Notes: generated by a model from the sequence alone, not told the origin. 64,000 nt of DNA from JAPLDB01 sp038230515 (GCA_038230515.1 JBBRND010000007.1:62001-126000); one strand, 5' to 3'; shown: positions 9,311 to 18,834, counted from the stretch's first letter. A program made the numbers and translations.

Positions 9311-10318
9311 CTACTCTTTATTCATCTCCTCCCACAAAACATCTTTCAACTCCTCCAAACCCTTCGTAGCAACGGCAGAAATAAAAACAAGCGGAATAGT
9401 TTTCGGCAATTTTTTCTTTGCTTCCTTTTTCATGTCCACCATCAGCTCATCGTCAAGCATATCAATCTTTGTAATTGCAATTACCCGCTGCTTGTTCAGC
9501 AACTCAGGATTGTATTGATCCAATTCGTTGAGAAGAATTTTGTATTCAACACCCACATCCTTCGTGTCGCACGGAATCATGAAAAGCAAAATTGAATTGC
9601 GCTCGATATGGCGGAGAAAACGATGACCGAGCCCCTTGCCCAGATGCGCACCTTCAATGATGCCGGGAATATCTGCCATCACAAAACTTTTATTTCCGCG
9701 ATAACCAACTACTCCCAGATTAGGCACAAGCGTAGTGAAAGGATAATCTGCAATTTCCGGCTTTGCAGCGCTCACCACAGAAAGCAAGGTACTCTTGCCC
9801 GCATTCGGAAAACCAACCAATCCCACATCAGCAAGAATTTTCAGCTCAAGAATTTTCCATTCTTCCTTCCCCGGATCGCCCGGCTGTGCAAAGCGTGGCG
9901 TTTGCTGCGTGGACGATTTGAAAAAATGATTGCCCTTCCCTCCTCTTCCACCATCAGCAATAATTACTTCCTGACCTTCTTCAGTAATTTCGAAAAGAGT
10001 TGCCCCGGTATCAAAATCTTTTGCAATAGTTCCGATAGGAACTTCGAGAATTTCATCCTTGCCGTCAGCACCTGTCTTCAATGCATCTGCACCTTTGCCG
10101 CCCGGTTCCGCAATTACGTGCTTGCGGTATTTTAGATGGAGAAGAGTCCAGAGTTGTTTGTTGCCACGAACGATAATGTGACCACCTCTGCCACCATCGC
10201 CACCATCGGGTCCGCCTTTGGCAGTAAATTTATCGCGATGAAAATGTATTGCGCCCGGACCGCCTGCACCACTGCGGCACATTATCTTTACGTAATCAAC
10301 AAAATTACTTTCACTCAT
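9311..10318 (-). CDS. obgE: GTPase Obg (ribosome assembly)
   Basis: Obg/CgtA GTPase of 335 residues, which binds the 50S subunit late in assembly. The N-terminal Obg fold is glycine-rich (GAGGPGA, GGPDGGDGGRGG, residues 17-45). The G domain has the P loop GFPNAGKST (about 169-177), switch II DIPGIIEGAHLGKGLG and the specificity motif TKID near 287. It lacks the long acidic C-terminal tail of the E. coli protein. The ATG overlaps the adk stop by 4 bp (ATGA), so it is translationally coupled in the hpt-adk-obgE operon that is typical of Bacteroidota. Confidence 0.97.
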   Translation of the reverse strand: MSESNFVDYVKIMCRSGAGGPGAIHFHRDKFTAKGGPDGGDGGRGGHIIVRGNKQLWTLLHLKYRKHVIAEPGGKGADALKTGADGKDEILEVPIGTIAKDFDTGATLFEITEEGQEVIIADGGRGGKGNHFFKSSTQQTPRFAQPGDPGKEEWKILELKILADVGLVGFPNAGKSTLLSVVSAAKPEIADYPFTTLVPNLGVVGYRGNKSFVMADIPGIIEGAHLGKGLGHRFLRHIERNSILLFMIPCDTKDVGVEYKILLNELDQYNPELLNKQRVIAITKIDMLDDELMVDMKKEAKKKLPKTIPLVFISAVATKGLEELKDVLWEEMNKE

Positions 10319-10887
10319 TTCTTTTCAATCCTCTCGCAGAGCAAACCAAAAATCTCATCCACACTTCCAACGCCATCTATTCCGAAAAATTTATTCTGCT
10401 CCGAATAATAATCTTTAAGAGGAGCAGTCTTGGTATTGTATTCCATTATTCTTTTTTCAATCACGGCTTCGTTGCTGTCATCAGGTCTGCCGCTTTCTTT
10501 ACCCCTGTTCAATAAGCGTTTTATCAATTCTTCTTTCGGAACTTCCAAAGCAAGCATCATGGTGATGGAAGATTTTTTCTGAGCAAGTAATTTATCGAGC
10601 GCACTTGCCTGCGCTGCAGTGCGCGGAAAACCATCGAAGATAAAACCCTTTGCATTTCGGTTCGCATCAATGCGCGAATCAATCATCCCGATCACCACTT
10701 CATCAGGAACAAGTATCCCTTGATCCATCAGCTTTTTTGCTTCCATGCCAAGCGGAGTCGCGTTTGCAATTTCATTCCGAAGAATATCCCCCGTGCTTAA
10801 ATGCACAAGCTGATATCTTGCAATCAGTTTTTCTGATTGAGTTCCCTTTCCCGCACCGGGAGGACCGAATAAAACAATGTTCAGCAT
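10315..10887 (-). CDS. adk: Adenylate kinase
   Basis: Catalyses ATP + AMP to 2 ADP in the cytoplasm. The protein has 190 residues with the P loop GPPGAGKGTQ (8-17), the AMP-binding segment LSTGDILRNEI, the DGFPRTAAQ motif near 84 and a short lid without zinc-binding cysteines, as usual for the roughly 190-residue Bacteroidota type. It lies between hpt and obgE: its stop overlaps the obgE start by 4 bp and it starts 18 bp after the hpt stop. hpt and adk both serve purine nucleotide supply, which fits the operon. Confidence 0.97.
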   Translation of the reverse strand: MLNIVLFGPPGAGKGTQSEKLIARYQLVHLSTGDILRNEIANATPLGMEAKKLMDQGILVPDEVVIGMIDSRIDANRNAKGFIFDGFPRTAAQASALDKLLAQKKSSITMMLALEVPKEELIKRLLNRGKESGRPDDSNEAVIEKRIMEYNTKTAPLKDYYSEQNKFFGIDGVGSVDEIFGLLCERIEKK

Positions 10888-10905
10888 CTGTTTTACTTTT
10901 TAGAT

Positions 10906-11439
10906 TTAAACTAATGTATAAATGTCGTTCAGGTTTCTTCCCAATCCGTCATAATCCAATCCATATCCAACAAGAAAATCATTCGGCACTTCAAAACCGA
11001 TGTAATCAACTTTCAGTTCGTGCTTCAATGCTTTTGGTTTCAAAAGTAAACTCGCAATTTTTATTTCCTGCGGATGTTGCTTCTGTAATTCTTTGAGAAG
11101 ATAGATCGCTGTATCGCCCGTGTCCACAATATCTTCAATGATGATGATCGTTCTTCCTTCAATATTTTCATTCAGCCCGATCAGGTTTCTTACCTGTCCG
11201 GTTGACTGAGTTCCTGCGTAAGAAGACACACGCACAAAAGTAATTTCACACTCGCAGGAAACATTTTTCAAGAGATCCGCGGCAAAAAGAAATGCACCAT
11301 TGAGAACAGCAACGAACAACGGTTTACTTCCTTTCATCTCAGCACTCACTTGCTTTCCCAACTCAGCAATGCGGCTCTGAATCTTTTCTGCACTGATTGA
11401 AATCCTGAATTCCTTATCGTGAATTTTTACCTTGTCCAT
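10906..11439 (-). CDS. hpt: Hypoxanthine phosphoribosyltransferase
   Basis: Purine salvage enzyme joining hypoxanthine or guanine to PRPP. The PRPP loop IIIIEDIVDTGDT and the C-terminal base-binding segment VDYIGFEVPNDFLVGYGLDYD are intact. I start it at the ATG at 11439 (177 residues, the normal family length); the longer frame up to 11484 would add an N-terminal stretch not seen in the family. First gene of the hpt-adk-obgE operon. A near-match to the -7 box (TACATTCGC) lies 16 nt upstream at 11456-11463 on the minus strand. It is divergent from rarA, with 81 bp between the start codons. Confidence 0.95.
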   Translation of the reverse strand: MDKVKIHDKEFRISISAEKIQSRIAELGKQVSAEMKGSKPLFVAVLNGAFLFAADLLKNVSCECEITFVRVSSYAGTQSTGQVRNLIGLNENIEGRTIIIIEDIVDTGDTAIYLLKELQKQHPQEIKIASLLLKPKALKHELKVDYIGFEVPNDFLVGYGLDYDGLGRNLNDIYTLV

Positions 11440-11508
11440 ATTTTTTTGAAGAGCGCGAATGTAGTAAAGGAATGCAGATTGCACTCTATCAACTTCGTCA
11501 ACTAAGCA

Positions 11509-11516
11509 TACCTTTG
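11509..11516 (+). promoter_or_regulatory. Candidate -7 box TACCTTTG of rarA
   Basis: TACCTTTGC ends 4 nt before the GTG start of rarA. With the usual distance of about 5 nt from box to transcription start, the rarA message would begin at or next to its start codon. Confidence 0.45.
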
Positions 11517-11520
11517 CTTC

Positions 11521-12804
11521 GTGATTCCATTAGCAGAAAGATTACGGCCACAAACCTTATCGGATTACATCGGACAGGAACATCTTGTTGGAGAAGGATC
11601 GGTATTACGCAATGCCATCGAACGTCAACTAATTCCTTCCATGATTTTCTGGGGGCCGCCCGGAGTTGGAAAAACCACGCTTGCTTTTATTATTGCGAAA
11701 GAATTAAAGCGCCCGTTCTATACCTTGAGTGCAATAAGTTCAGGAGTTAAAGACGTGCGGGAGATTATTGAGAAAGCTACGCGCTATGCAGGCGAGTTGA
11801 AAGAAGTTCCCGGCAGCCCGATTCTTTTCATTGATGAAATTCATCGTTTCAGCAAATCCCAACAGGATTCGTTGCTTGGTGCCGTGGAGAAAGGAATCGT
11901 AACATTGATTGGTGCAACCACTGAGAACCCATCCTTCGAAGTAATCTCTGCGTTGCTTTCCCGATGCCAGGTTTATGTGCTCAAAAGTTTATCGAAAGAA
12001 AATTTACTTTCTCTCCTTGACCAGGCAATCGAAAAAGATGAAACGCTGAAGAGAAAAAAAATCGAGCTGAAAGAAACAGAAGCAATGCTTCGTTTGTCAG
12101 GTGGCGATGCACGTAAACTTTTGAATCTGCTTGAACTTGTTTCTTCTTCTGACGAATCCAAAAATAGAGTCATCGTTACCGATGAAATGGTCTTGAAGAT
12201 TGCGCAGGAAAAAATTGCACTCTATGACAAAGGAGGAGAGCAGCATTACGATATTATTTCTGCTTTCATAAAATCAATGCGCGGCAGCGATCCAAATGCG
12301 GCAGTGTATTGGTTGGCGCGAATGATTCGTGGCGGTGAAGATCCGCTCTTCATTGCAAGGCGAATGGTAATTCTCGCAAGCGAAGATATCGGCAATGCAA
12401 ACCCCACTGCGCTCGTAATTGCAAATGCATGTTTTGATGCCTGCGGCAAAATCGGTTATCCTGAATGCAGAATTATATTATCGCAAGCGGTAATTTATCT
12501 TGCTTCATCTCCAAAGAGCAATGCAAGTTATTCCGCTATCGAAGATGCATTGAAACTTGTAGATGAAAGCGGTGATCAACCTGTTCCATTGCATCTTCGC
12601 AATGCGCCTACCAAACTCATGAAAGAACTCGACTACGGAAAAGAATATAAGTACGCACATTCTTTCAAAGAAAATTTTGTTGACGAAGAATTTCTTCCGG
12701 AAAAAATTTCAGGGACAAAAATTTACGATCCGGGAAATAATGCGAGGGAAAATGAAATGAGAGAAATGCTGAAAAGATTCTGGAAAGAAAAATACGATTA
12801 TTGA
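11521..12804 (+). CDS. rarA: Replication-associated recombination protein A (AAA+ ATPase)
   Basis: RarA/MgsA AAA+ ATPase of 427 residues, related to clamp loader and RuvB ATPases, that acts at stalled replication forks. It begins PLAERLRPQTLSDYIGQEHL, the standard family N-terminus, which fixes the start at the GTG at 11521. Walker A is GPPGVGKTT (about 44-52), Walker B LFIDEIHRF (about 101-109) and sensor 1 GATTENPSFE. The C-terminal MgsA tetramerisation domain follows (SAFIKSMRGSDPNAAVYWLARM). Its stop overlaps the end of the convergent maf gene by 7 bp. Confidence 0.97.
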   Translation: MIPLAERLRPQTLSDYIGQEHLVGEGSVLRNAIERQLIPSMIFWGPPGVGKTTLAFIIAKELKRPFYTLSAISSGVKDVREIIEKATRYAGELKEVPGSPILFIDEIHRFSKSQQDSLLGAVEKGIVTLIGATTENPSFEVISALLSRCQVYVLKSLSKENLLSLLDQAIEKDETLKRKKIELKETEAMLRLSGGDARKLLNLLELVSSSDESKNRVIVTDEMVLKIAQEKIALYDKGGEQHYDIISAFIKSMRGSDPNAAVYWLARMIRGGEDPLFIARRMVILASEDIGNANPTALVIANACFDACGKIGYPECRIILSQAVIYLASSPKSNASYSAIEDALKLVDESGDQPVPLHLRNAPTKLMKELDYGKEYKYAHSFKENFVDEEFLPEKISGTKIYDPGNNARENEMREMLKRFWKEKYDY

Positions 12805-13475
12805 AATTCCTTTTCTAAAATATCAAACAATTCGGCAACCGGCAAACCCATCACATTAAAATAACTTCCTTCAATTTTTTCAATGAGCGGAACGCGTGCA
12901 TGATCTTTTATGGCCAGAGATTTTTCAAATAAATCCGGCTTACCGATTTGTGATAAAAACATTTTTTCTTTTTCAGATAGAGGATTCATTCCTTCCGGCA
13001 AACATTCCTGCGCTCCGTAAGAACCTGCTTTGTCAAAAGGTTTGTATTGATCAATGTATTCAAGCAAATTTCTTTCAGAATTTCTTTTGAATTGAACAGA
13101 TGATTCTACGCTGAATATTTTTTTTGACAATGGCGTTGAAATACAAACTCCTGTAAACACTTTATGCGAATTTCCTGAAAGCTTGTTCAGCATTTCAATT
13201 GCTTCATCACGATCAGCAGGTTTGTTCAGTACATGACTGTCAAACCAAACAATCGTATCAGCAGCAATGAGAATCTCATTCTCCTTCAACTCGCCATTAA
13301 ATGCATTGGCTTTTTGTTGAGAAAGAAAAAGTGGAATTCCCGCTTCAAGTAATGAGGAAGGAAAATCTTCATTCACATTTTTTACCCGTACTTCAACATT
13401 ATCAAATAGCTCCTGTAAAAGTTGTTGCCTGCGTGGAGATGCAGAACCGAGAATAATTTTTCTTCCCTTCAGCAT
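12798..13475 (-). CDS. maf: Maf-like nucleoside triphosphate pyrophosphatase
   Basis: House-cleaning pyrophosphatase of the Maf family, 225 residues, that removes non-canonical or excess nucleoside triphosphates. Visible motifs are ILGSASPRRQQLL (8-20) with the SxR phosphate-binding signature, AADTIVWFD around residue 70 with the catalytic Asp, and DKAGSYGAQ near 150. The family is usually about 190-200 residues; this one has an extra stretch around 165-200 (LPEGMNPLSEKEKMFLSQI). It follows pyrD by 3 bp on the same strand and converges on rarA. Whether it is the dTTP/UTP or the m7GTP type was not resolved. Confidence 0.92.
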   Translation of the reverse strand: MLKGRKIILGSASPRRQQLLQELFDNVEVRVKNVNEDFPSSLLEAGIPLFLSQQKANAFNGELKENEILIAADTIVWFDSHVLNKPADRDEAIEMLNKLSGNSHKVFTGVCISTPLSKKIFSVESSVQFKRNSERNLLEYIDQYKPFDKAGSYGAQECLPEGMNPLSEKEKMFLSQIGKPDLFEKSLAIKDHARVPLIEKIEGSYFNVMGLPVAELFDILEKEFQ

Positions 13476-13478
13476 GAT

Positions 13479-14540
13479 TTATTTTTGAAGCAATGCTCTG
13501 TTGATTTTCTTTACCAGCCCAGGACCTTCATAGATAAGTCCAGTATAAAGTTGAACGAGGGAAGCGCCAGCATTTAATTTTTCTATAGCATCTTGTGCGG
13601 TGTGAATCCCTCCTATCCCAATGATTGGAATTTTTCCTCCCGACATTTGGTGTAGGTAGCGGATTACTTCGGTGGAACGATCCGAGAGTGGTTTGCCGCT
13701 TAGTCCACCATAGCCAATGTTTTGAAGCTTGAGGTTTGAAGTTTTAAGTTGTTCACGATTAATGGTTGTGTTAGTCGCCACAATTCCATCAATGCCGGAT
13801 TCATTTACCACCTCAATTATTTCATCAAGTTGAGAGTTCGTGAGATCAGGTGCAATCTTTAGAAAAATTGGTTTGCGCTTCGCCCCCGTCCCCCCTCCTT
13901 TGGATAGGGGAGACAGCTCCGAATTTATTTTCTGCAACCTGAGAAGAATTTTTTTTAATGGCTCCCTTTCCTGAAGTTCCCTTAAGCCGGGCGTGTTCGG
14001 AGAACTTACATTCACCACAAAATAATCCACCACATCATACAACTCACGAAAACATGTTGAGTAATCATCTCCGGCATTTTCGTTAGATGTAATTTTATTC
14101 TTACCGATATTTCCTCCAATTATGATGTTAGATTTTTTCTTCTTCAATCTTCCCGCTGCTGCTTTTGCTCCTTCATTATTAAAACCCATTCGGTTAATGA
14201 GCGCTTCGTCCTTCGGCAAGCGAAACAATCTTGGCTTTTCATTTCCTGATTGAGCAAGAGGAGTAACAGTTCCTATCTCAACATAACCAAAACCGAGAGC
14301 AGAAAAATCATCTGCCATTTTTGCATCCTTGTCCAATCCAGCTGCAAGTCCCACGGGATTTGGAAAACGAATTCCCGCAATCACTCTTTCGAGTTTGGGA
14401 TTTTCAACTACGAAAATTGAACGGAATAAAAATTTCATCCAAGGAATCTTCAGAATAAGTTTCAGTAAAGAAAAAGTGACATGATGTGCACGCTCCGGGT
14501 TAAGTAAAAAAAGAACCGGCTTCACAACTCCTTTATACAT
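13479..14540 (-). CDS. pyrD: Dihydroorotate dehydrogenase, class 2 (quinone)
   Basis: Membrane-associated flavoenzyme of pyrimidine synthesis that oxidises dihydroorotate with quinone. Starting at the ATG at 14540 (MYKGVVKPVLFLLNPERAHH) it has 353 residues and the N-terminal helix that marks class 2. Family motifs present: GLAAGLDKDA, GFGYVEIGTVTP, the catalytic serine in NVSSPNTPGLRELQ, NTTINRE, GGLSGKPL and GIGGIHTAQDA. Upstream in-frame TTG and ATG codons reach 14555. Residues around 208-222 (SPLSKGGGTGAKRKP) do not belong to the family and come from a G-rich insertion (see its own entry). It is 49 bp downstream of the efflux pump gene and 3 bp upstream of maf. Confidence 0.95.
   Translation of the reverse strand: MYKGVVKPVLFLLNPERAHHVTFSLLKLILKIPWMKFLFRSIFVVENPKLERVIAGIRFPNPVGLAAGLDKDAKMADDFSALGFGYVEIGTVTPLAQSGNEKPRLFRLPKDEALINRMGFNNEGAKAAAGRLKKKKSNIIIGGNIGKNKITSNENAGDDYSTCFRELYDVVDYFVVNVSSPNTPGLRELQEREPLKKILLRLQKINSELSPLSKGGGTGAKRKPIFLKIAPDLTNSQLDEIIEVVNESGIDGIVATNTTINREQLKTSNLKLQNIGYGGLSGKPLSDRSTEVIRYLHQMSGGKIPIIGIGGIHTAQDAIEKLNAGASLVQLYTGLIYEGPGLVKKINRALLQK
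13877..13915 (-). repeat. G-rich short repeat inserted in frame in pyrD
   Basis: On the minus strand the stretch has CTCCCCTATCCAAAGGAGG followed by two runs of six and five G. It translates as LSPLSKGGGTGAKR, in a loop just before the conserved KPIFLKIAPDLT strand of dihydroorotate dehydrogenase. SPLSKGG-type peptides from such G-rich elements are familiar from other bacterial genomes. Its base composition is unlike the surrounding gene. The boundaries are approximate. Confidence 0.6.
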
Positions 14541-14603
14541 TGACATTGCTGCCAAAGATAAATGTGAAACCGGCTAACCCCAAAACAATCTTTTCAAAGT
14601 TTT

Positions 14604-17600
14604 TTATATTCCCAACTCAGAATGTTTTCGTTTATATGCTTTCTCAAAAATAATCGGAAGAACCAGAAGCGTAAAGAATGTTGCAGTTATCAACCCACCG
14701 ATAATTACAATCGCCAATGGTTTCTGCGTCTCAGAGCCAATGCCAGTAGAAATTGCAGCCGGCAATAATCCGATCGCTGCCATCATTGCCGTCATCACCA
14801 CAGGTCTCACACGCGAGGCAACTCCTCTTGCAATCGCTTCGGTCAACATCATTTTATCAGAAAGATTTTTTTTGAAAACAGAAATAAGGATCACTCCGTT
14901 TTGCACGCACACACCAAACAATGCAATGAAACCGATGCCTGCTGATATTCCGAAGATTGTATTCGTAATCAGCAACGCAAAAATTCCACCGATCAATGCA
15001 AACGGAACTGTTGCAATTACGATGACTGCGTCTTTAATATCTCCGAACGTGAAAAATAAAATAATAAATATGATAATTAAACTGATGGGCACAACCTGCG
15101 TAAGCCGCTTGGTTGCGCGGATTTGATTTTCATACTCTCCTGCCCACTCAACGTAATAACCTGCTGGAAGCACAACACCCGCTTCAATTTTATCCTGGGC
15201 TTCTTTGATGGAACTTCCCATGTCGCGGTCACGCGTGGTAAATTTTACTCCGCCAAAGCGAGTATTGTTATCTCGGCTGATGCGAATGTCTCCCATTCTT
15301 AATTTTATATCGGCAATTGCCTTGAGTGGAATTTTACTTCCGTTGATAGTCGGCACTAAAAGAGTTCCGATCACGGTTTCATCCGATCTGAATTCTGGTT
15401 TGTATCGTAAGCGAATATCAAAATGTTTATCTCCCTCATAAAGTTGAGTAGCTGCCTTTCCACCAATTGCCAATTCAACCACTGCCTGGCAGTCGCCTTT
15501 ATTTACACCGTACGCTTTCATTCGCGATTCATCCAGCGCAATTATCAACTCCGGCTGCCCGATTGTCTTCAGCAGTCCAATATCATCAATGCCACGAACC
15601 GTTTTCATGATAGGAATAATTTGTCTTCCGATGGAATCAATTGTGGTGAGATCGGGTCCATAAACTTTTACGGCATTGTCCGCATTCATTCCTGCAACTG
15701 CTTCATGAACATTGTCAATGATTGGTTGTGAGTAGTTGAAAATAATTCCCGGAAGTTGCTTAAGCTGGTCGTCCATACGATCAATCAATTCATCAGTTGA
15801 AATTTTTTCTTTCCATTCTTCTTTCGGTTTTAGGTTAACCTGACACTGAATGCTGTAAAACCCATCGGGGTCTGTCCCATCTGCAGGGCGGCCTGTTTGT
15901 GAAAGCACTCCATCTACTTCGTCAAACTTCATCAGTATTTCGCGCATCTGATTTGCAATCTTTCTCGATTCAGAAAGAGAAACGCTCAGTGGCAAGCTCG
16001 ACTCTACCCATAAAGCACCTTCATTGAGCTCAGGTAAAAATTCTGTTCCAAGAAAACGAAAACTGAAAATACTGAAACCAAGAATGATAAAAGACAAAAT
16101 CAAACTGAAATTTTTTCTGCCATGCGCAGCATTGAACATTTTTATGAATCCATTCGAAATAAAGTTCGTAAAAGGGTTATTTTTTTCCTTTACATTTTTC
16201 TTCAACAGAATGCTCGACATCACTGGCACAAGAGTGAGCGTGAAGAGCAATGCCCCAAGCAACGCAAATCCAAGTGTAAAGGCGAGAGGGGAAAACATTT
16301 TTCCCTCCACTTTCTGAAAAGAAAAAATAGGAATAAGCGCAGTGAGAATAATTATTTTTGAAAACAAAATTGCTTTCCCCATTTCTGCACCTTTATTTTT
16401 TATAAGCCCGAGCTTTGAAAGTTTGTTGAACTTTTCCATTCCAACTTTATGAGCAAGATGATCAAGCGCTACATAAACTCCTTCCACCATTACCACTGCA
16501 CCGTCAATGATAATTCCAAAATCAATAGCACCCATGCTCAATAGGTTCGCTGTCATTCCCATGATGCGAAGGCAGATGAATGAAAACAACAATGCCATCG
16601 GCACAATCATGGCAACAGTAACCGTAGTGCGCCATTCAGCCATGAAAAGAAAAACAACAAGCGTTACTAAAATAATCCCCTCAAACAAATTGTGAAGAAC
16701 AGTGTGCGTGCAAAAACCAATCAGCTTATCACGATCGTAGAAGGGAACAATCTTTACATCCTTCGGGAGAATTTTTTCATTGATGTACTTGATTCTGTCT
16801 TTCAGGTTGTGCAAAAACTCTCCCGGATTTTCACCCTTGCGCATAATCACAACTCCTTCCACTACATCGTTCTGATGATTCAACGCAACCGAACCAAGTC
16901 GAGGTAACGCTGCCTCAACAACCGTTGCAACATTTTTTACAGTGATGGGAGTACCGTTATTATTTTTGATAATGATATTTTCAATGTCGCGGATGTTCGA
17001 CAACAAACCGATTCCGCGCACCACATACGACTGCTCATTTTTTTCAATTATGTCGCCACCAACATTGATGTTGCTCTTACTCACGGCATCGTAAACTTCA
17101 AGCGGACTTAAATCATATTTGGTAAGTAAGTTCGGATCAACCTGTATCTCGTATGTTTTCACATCTCCGCCAAACGTAACCACATCTGCTAAACCCGGCA
17201 CTGCGCGCAGATTACGGTCAATGTCCCAATTTTGAAATGTTGTTAGTTCTTTGATGCTTCTGTTTCCCGCGCTCTGAACAGTGTATCTGAAAACTTCTCC
17301 TGTCGGTCCGCCCGGAGGAAGCACTTCGGGCTCGATCTGATCCGGAAGTTCGACTCCATGAATTAAATTATTTACCTGTTGCCTTGCAAACGGATCATCA
17401 ATGCCATCTTCAAAAATAATGATGACATCAGAGAGTCCATACATAGAAATAGACCGGATGATGATTCTCTTTTGCACCGAGTTCATCGCGATCTCAATTG
17501 GAATCGTTACGAACTTCTCTATCTCCGAACAACTTCTGCCGGGCCATAGGGTGATGATTTCAATCTGCGTATTAGTTACGTCAGGAAATGCTTCTACCGG

Positions 17601-17711
17601 TGTATTCAAATAGCTGATTATTCCAACAACTGCAACCAACGCTGTCATGAACAAAATAAAAAGTTTGTTCTTCAACGAGAACGCAATAATATTCTTCATT
17701 AAGTTGTTCAT
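14604..17711 (-). CDS. CzcA/CusA-type heavy-metal RND efflux pump
   Basis: Inner-membrane proton-driven RND pump of 1,035 residues, full length for the heavy-metal (HME) branch. Near residues 396-409 it reads DFGIIIDGAVVMVE, the HME signature with the DFG and the paired acidic residues in helix 4 typical of the Czc (Zn, Co, Cd, Ni) branch. CusA-type Cu/Ag pumps have a different motif here. Twelve membrane helices are apparent, with two large periplasmic loops. It follows the adaptor gene by 10 bp. Metal assignment is inference from one motif; divalent metal export is likely and Cu(I) not excluded. Confidence 0.92.
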   Translation of the reverse strand: MNNLMKNIIAFSLKNKLFILFMTALVAVVGIISYLNTPVEAFPDVTNTQIEIITLWPGRSCSEIEKFVTIPIEIAMNSVQKRIIIRSISMYGLSDVIIIFEDGIDDPFARQQVNNLIHGVELPDQIEPEVLPPGGPTGEVFRYTVQSAGNRSIKELTTFQNWDIDRNLRAVPGLADVVTFGGDVKTYEIQVDPNLLTKYDLSPLEVYDAVSKSNINVGGDIIEKNEQSYVVRGIGLLSNIRDIENIIIKNNNGTPITVKNVATVVEAALPRLGSVALNHQNDVVEGVVIMRKGENPGEFLHNLKDRIKYINEKILPKDVKIVPFYDRDKLIGFCTHTVLHNLFEGIILVTLVVFLFMAEWRTTVTVAMIVPMALLFSFICLRIMGMTANLLSMGAIDFGIIIDGAVVMVEGVYVALDHLAHKVGMEKFNKLSKLGLIKNKGAEMGKAILFSKIIILTALIPIFSFQKVEGKMFSPLAFTLGFALLGALLFTLTLVPVMSSILLKKNVKEKNNPFTNFISNGFIKMFNAAHGRKNFSLILSFIILGFSIFSFRFLGTEFLPELNEGALWVESSLPLSVSLSESRKIANQMREILMKFDEVDGVLSQTGRPADGTDPDGFYSIQCQVNLKPKEEWKEKISTDELIDRMDDQLKQLPGIIFNYSQPIIDNVHEAVAGMNADNAVKVYGPDLTTIDSIGRQIIPIMKTVRGIDDIGLLKTIGQPELIIALDESRMKAYGVNKGDCQAVVELAIGGKAATQLYEGDKHFDIRLRYKPEFRSDETVIGTLLVPTINGSKIPLKAIADIKLRMGDIRISRDNNTRFGGVKFTTRDRDMGSSIKEAQDKIEAGVVLPAGYYVEWAGEYENQIRATKRLTQVVPISLIIIFIILFFTFGDIKDAVIVIATVPFALIGGIFALLITNTIFGISAGIGFIALFGVCVQNGVILISVFKKNLSDKMMLTEAIARGVASRVRPVVMTAMMAAIGLLPAAISTGIGSETQKPLAIVIIGGLITATFFTLLVLPIIFEKAYKRKHSELGI

Positions 17712-17721
17712 TCTTTCAACT

Positions 17722-18834
17722 TCAAAAATTATTATTGGCTGCGAGTAAACTTCCGCTTGAAACTACTATTTCGCCTTCCTTTATTCCGGCATGAATATAA
17801 GTGTATGCATCACTGTGTTCACCGGGTTGCACTTCACGCCTTTCGTATGTGTTCTCATCGTGCTTCACCATCACGAAGTAATGATTGTTTTCAAACACTA
17901 CAGCCATCGAAGGAACCTCAATAATTTTTCCTGGATTCAGTAAATGAACTTTTACTGTTGCAAACATTTCCGGTTTAAGCAAAGCATCTCTGTTGTCCAT
18001 CACAATTCTTGCCTTCAATGTTTTGGTTTGCGGATCGAGCATGTTCGCAATCTGGCTTACGGCTCCTTTAAAAACTTTTCCTTCGTAAGCTATGGTATTT
18101 ATTTCCACCTCATCACCGGTTTTTATTTTTGATAAATCACTTTCATATACGTCAGCAAGTACCCATACTTTATCGAGAGATGACACTGTAAAAATGTTTG
18201 CTGAATTGTCAGAACGTATTTCCATATTCTCGCTGATGTTCTTCTCAACTACATATCCATCAACAGGCGCAACCACTTTATACTCTGCATTGGTTTCACT
18301 CGCGCTGGCACCGAGAATTGAAAGCTGCTCTTTCAAACTATTCACTTCACCTTGCACTTTCTTGAATTCGTTCTGAGCGTTGAGAACATCTTTTTCTGAA
18401 TTCACACTTGTTTTGAGAAGTTCTTCGGCAACATCCAGATTTTTCTTCGCCATCAGCCATCCCGATTGCGCTACCTGATATTTATTCTGCAAATCGCTCA
18501 CATCACCGCTCCGGATTACAGCAAGTACGTCACCTTTCTTCACAGGATCACCAAGCGAAACATTCACCTTCAATACATTTCCACTTACAAGCGGAAAAAC
18601 TTTCGCCACTTTGTCTTCATCAAAGGCAACTTTACCTGTGAGAATTAAATCAGATTCCTGATTGACTGCTTTGGCTGTATCGAGAGAAATGTGCTTCAAT
18701 TGATCAGTAGAAATGCTGATCAAGTTGTCGGATTTTTCCTGAGAGGATGCTTCGGAATCCTTACTACAAGAAGAAAAGATAAATAGCCCGCATGAGGCGG
18801 ATGCAATTAGAAGATTAAGGAAATACTTTTTCAT
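17722..18834 (-). CDS. RND efflux periplasmic adaptor (CzcB/CusB type), lipoprotein
   Basis: Membrane fusion protein of 370 residues linking the RND pump to the outer-membrane channel. The N-terminus (MKKYFLNLLIASASCGLFIFSSC) is a lipoprotein signal; Cys23 is the likely lipidated residue. A barrel-sandwich/lipoyl half (KVFPLVSGNVLKVNVSLGDPVKKGDVL), a coiled-coil hairpin at about 125-170, the second lipoyl half (KVVAPVDGYVVEKN) and a beta-barrel follow. Its start overlaps the stop of the channel gene by 4 bp. There is no N-terminal Cys/Met-rich metal-binding domain. Confidence 0.92.
   Translation of the reverse strand: MKKYFLNLLIASASCGLFIFSSCSKDSEASSQEKSDNLISISTDQLKHISLDTAKAVNQESDLILTGKVAFDEDKVAKVFPLVSGNVLKVNVSLGDPVKKGDVLAVIRSGDVSDLQNKYQVAQSGWLMAKKNLDVAEELLKTSVNSEKDVLNAQNEFKKVQGEVNSLKEQLSILGASASETNAEYKVVAPVDGYVVEKNISENMEIRSDNSANIFTVSSLDKVWVLADVYESDLSKIKTGDEVEINTIAYEGKVFKGAVSQIANMLDPQTKTLKARIVMDNRDALLKPEMFATVKVHLLNPGKIIEVPSMAVVFENNHYFVMVKHDENTYERREVQPGEHSDAYTYIHAGIKEGEIVVSSGSLLAANNNF

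Noticed and set aside
9608..10135. 175-residue plus-strand frame opposite obgE
   Set aside because: Complete overlap with an intact conserved gene on the other strand; a shadow frame.
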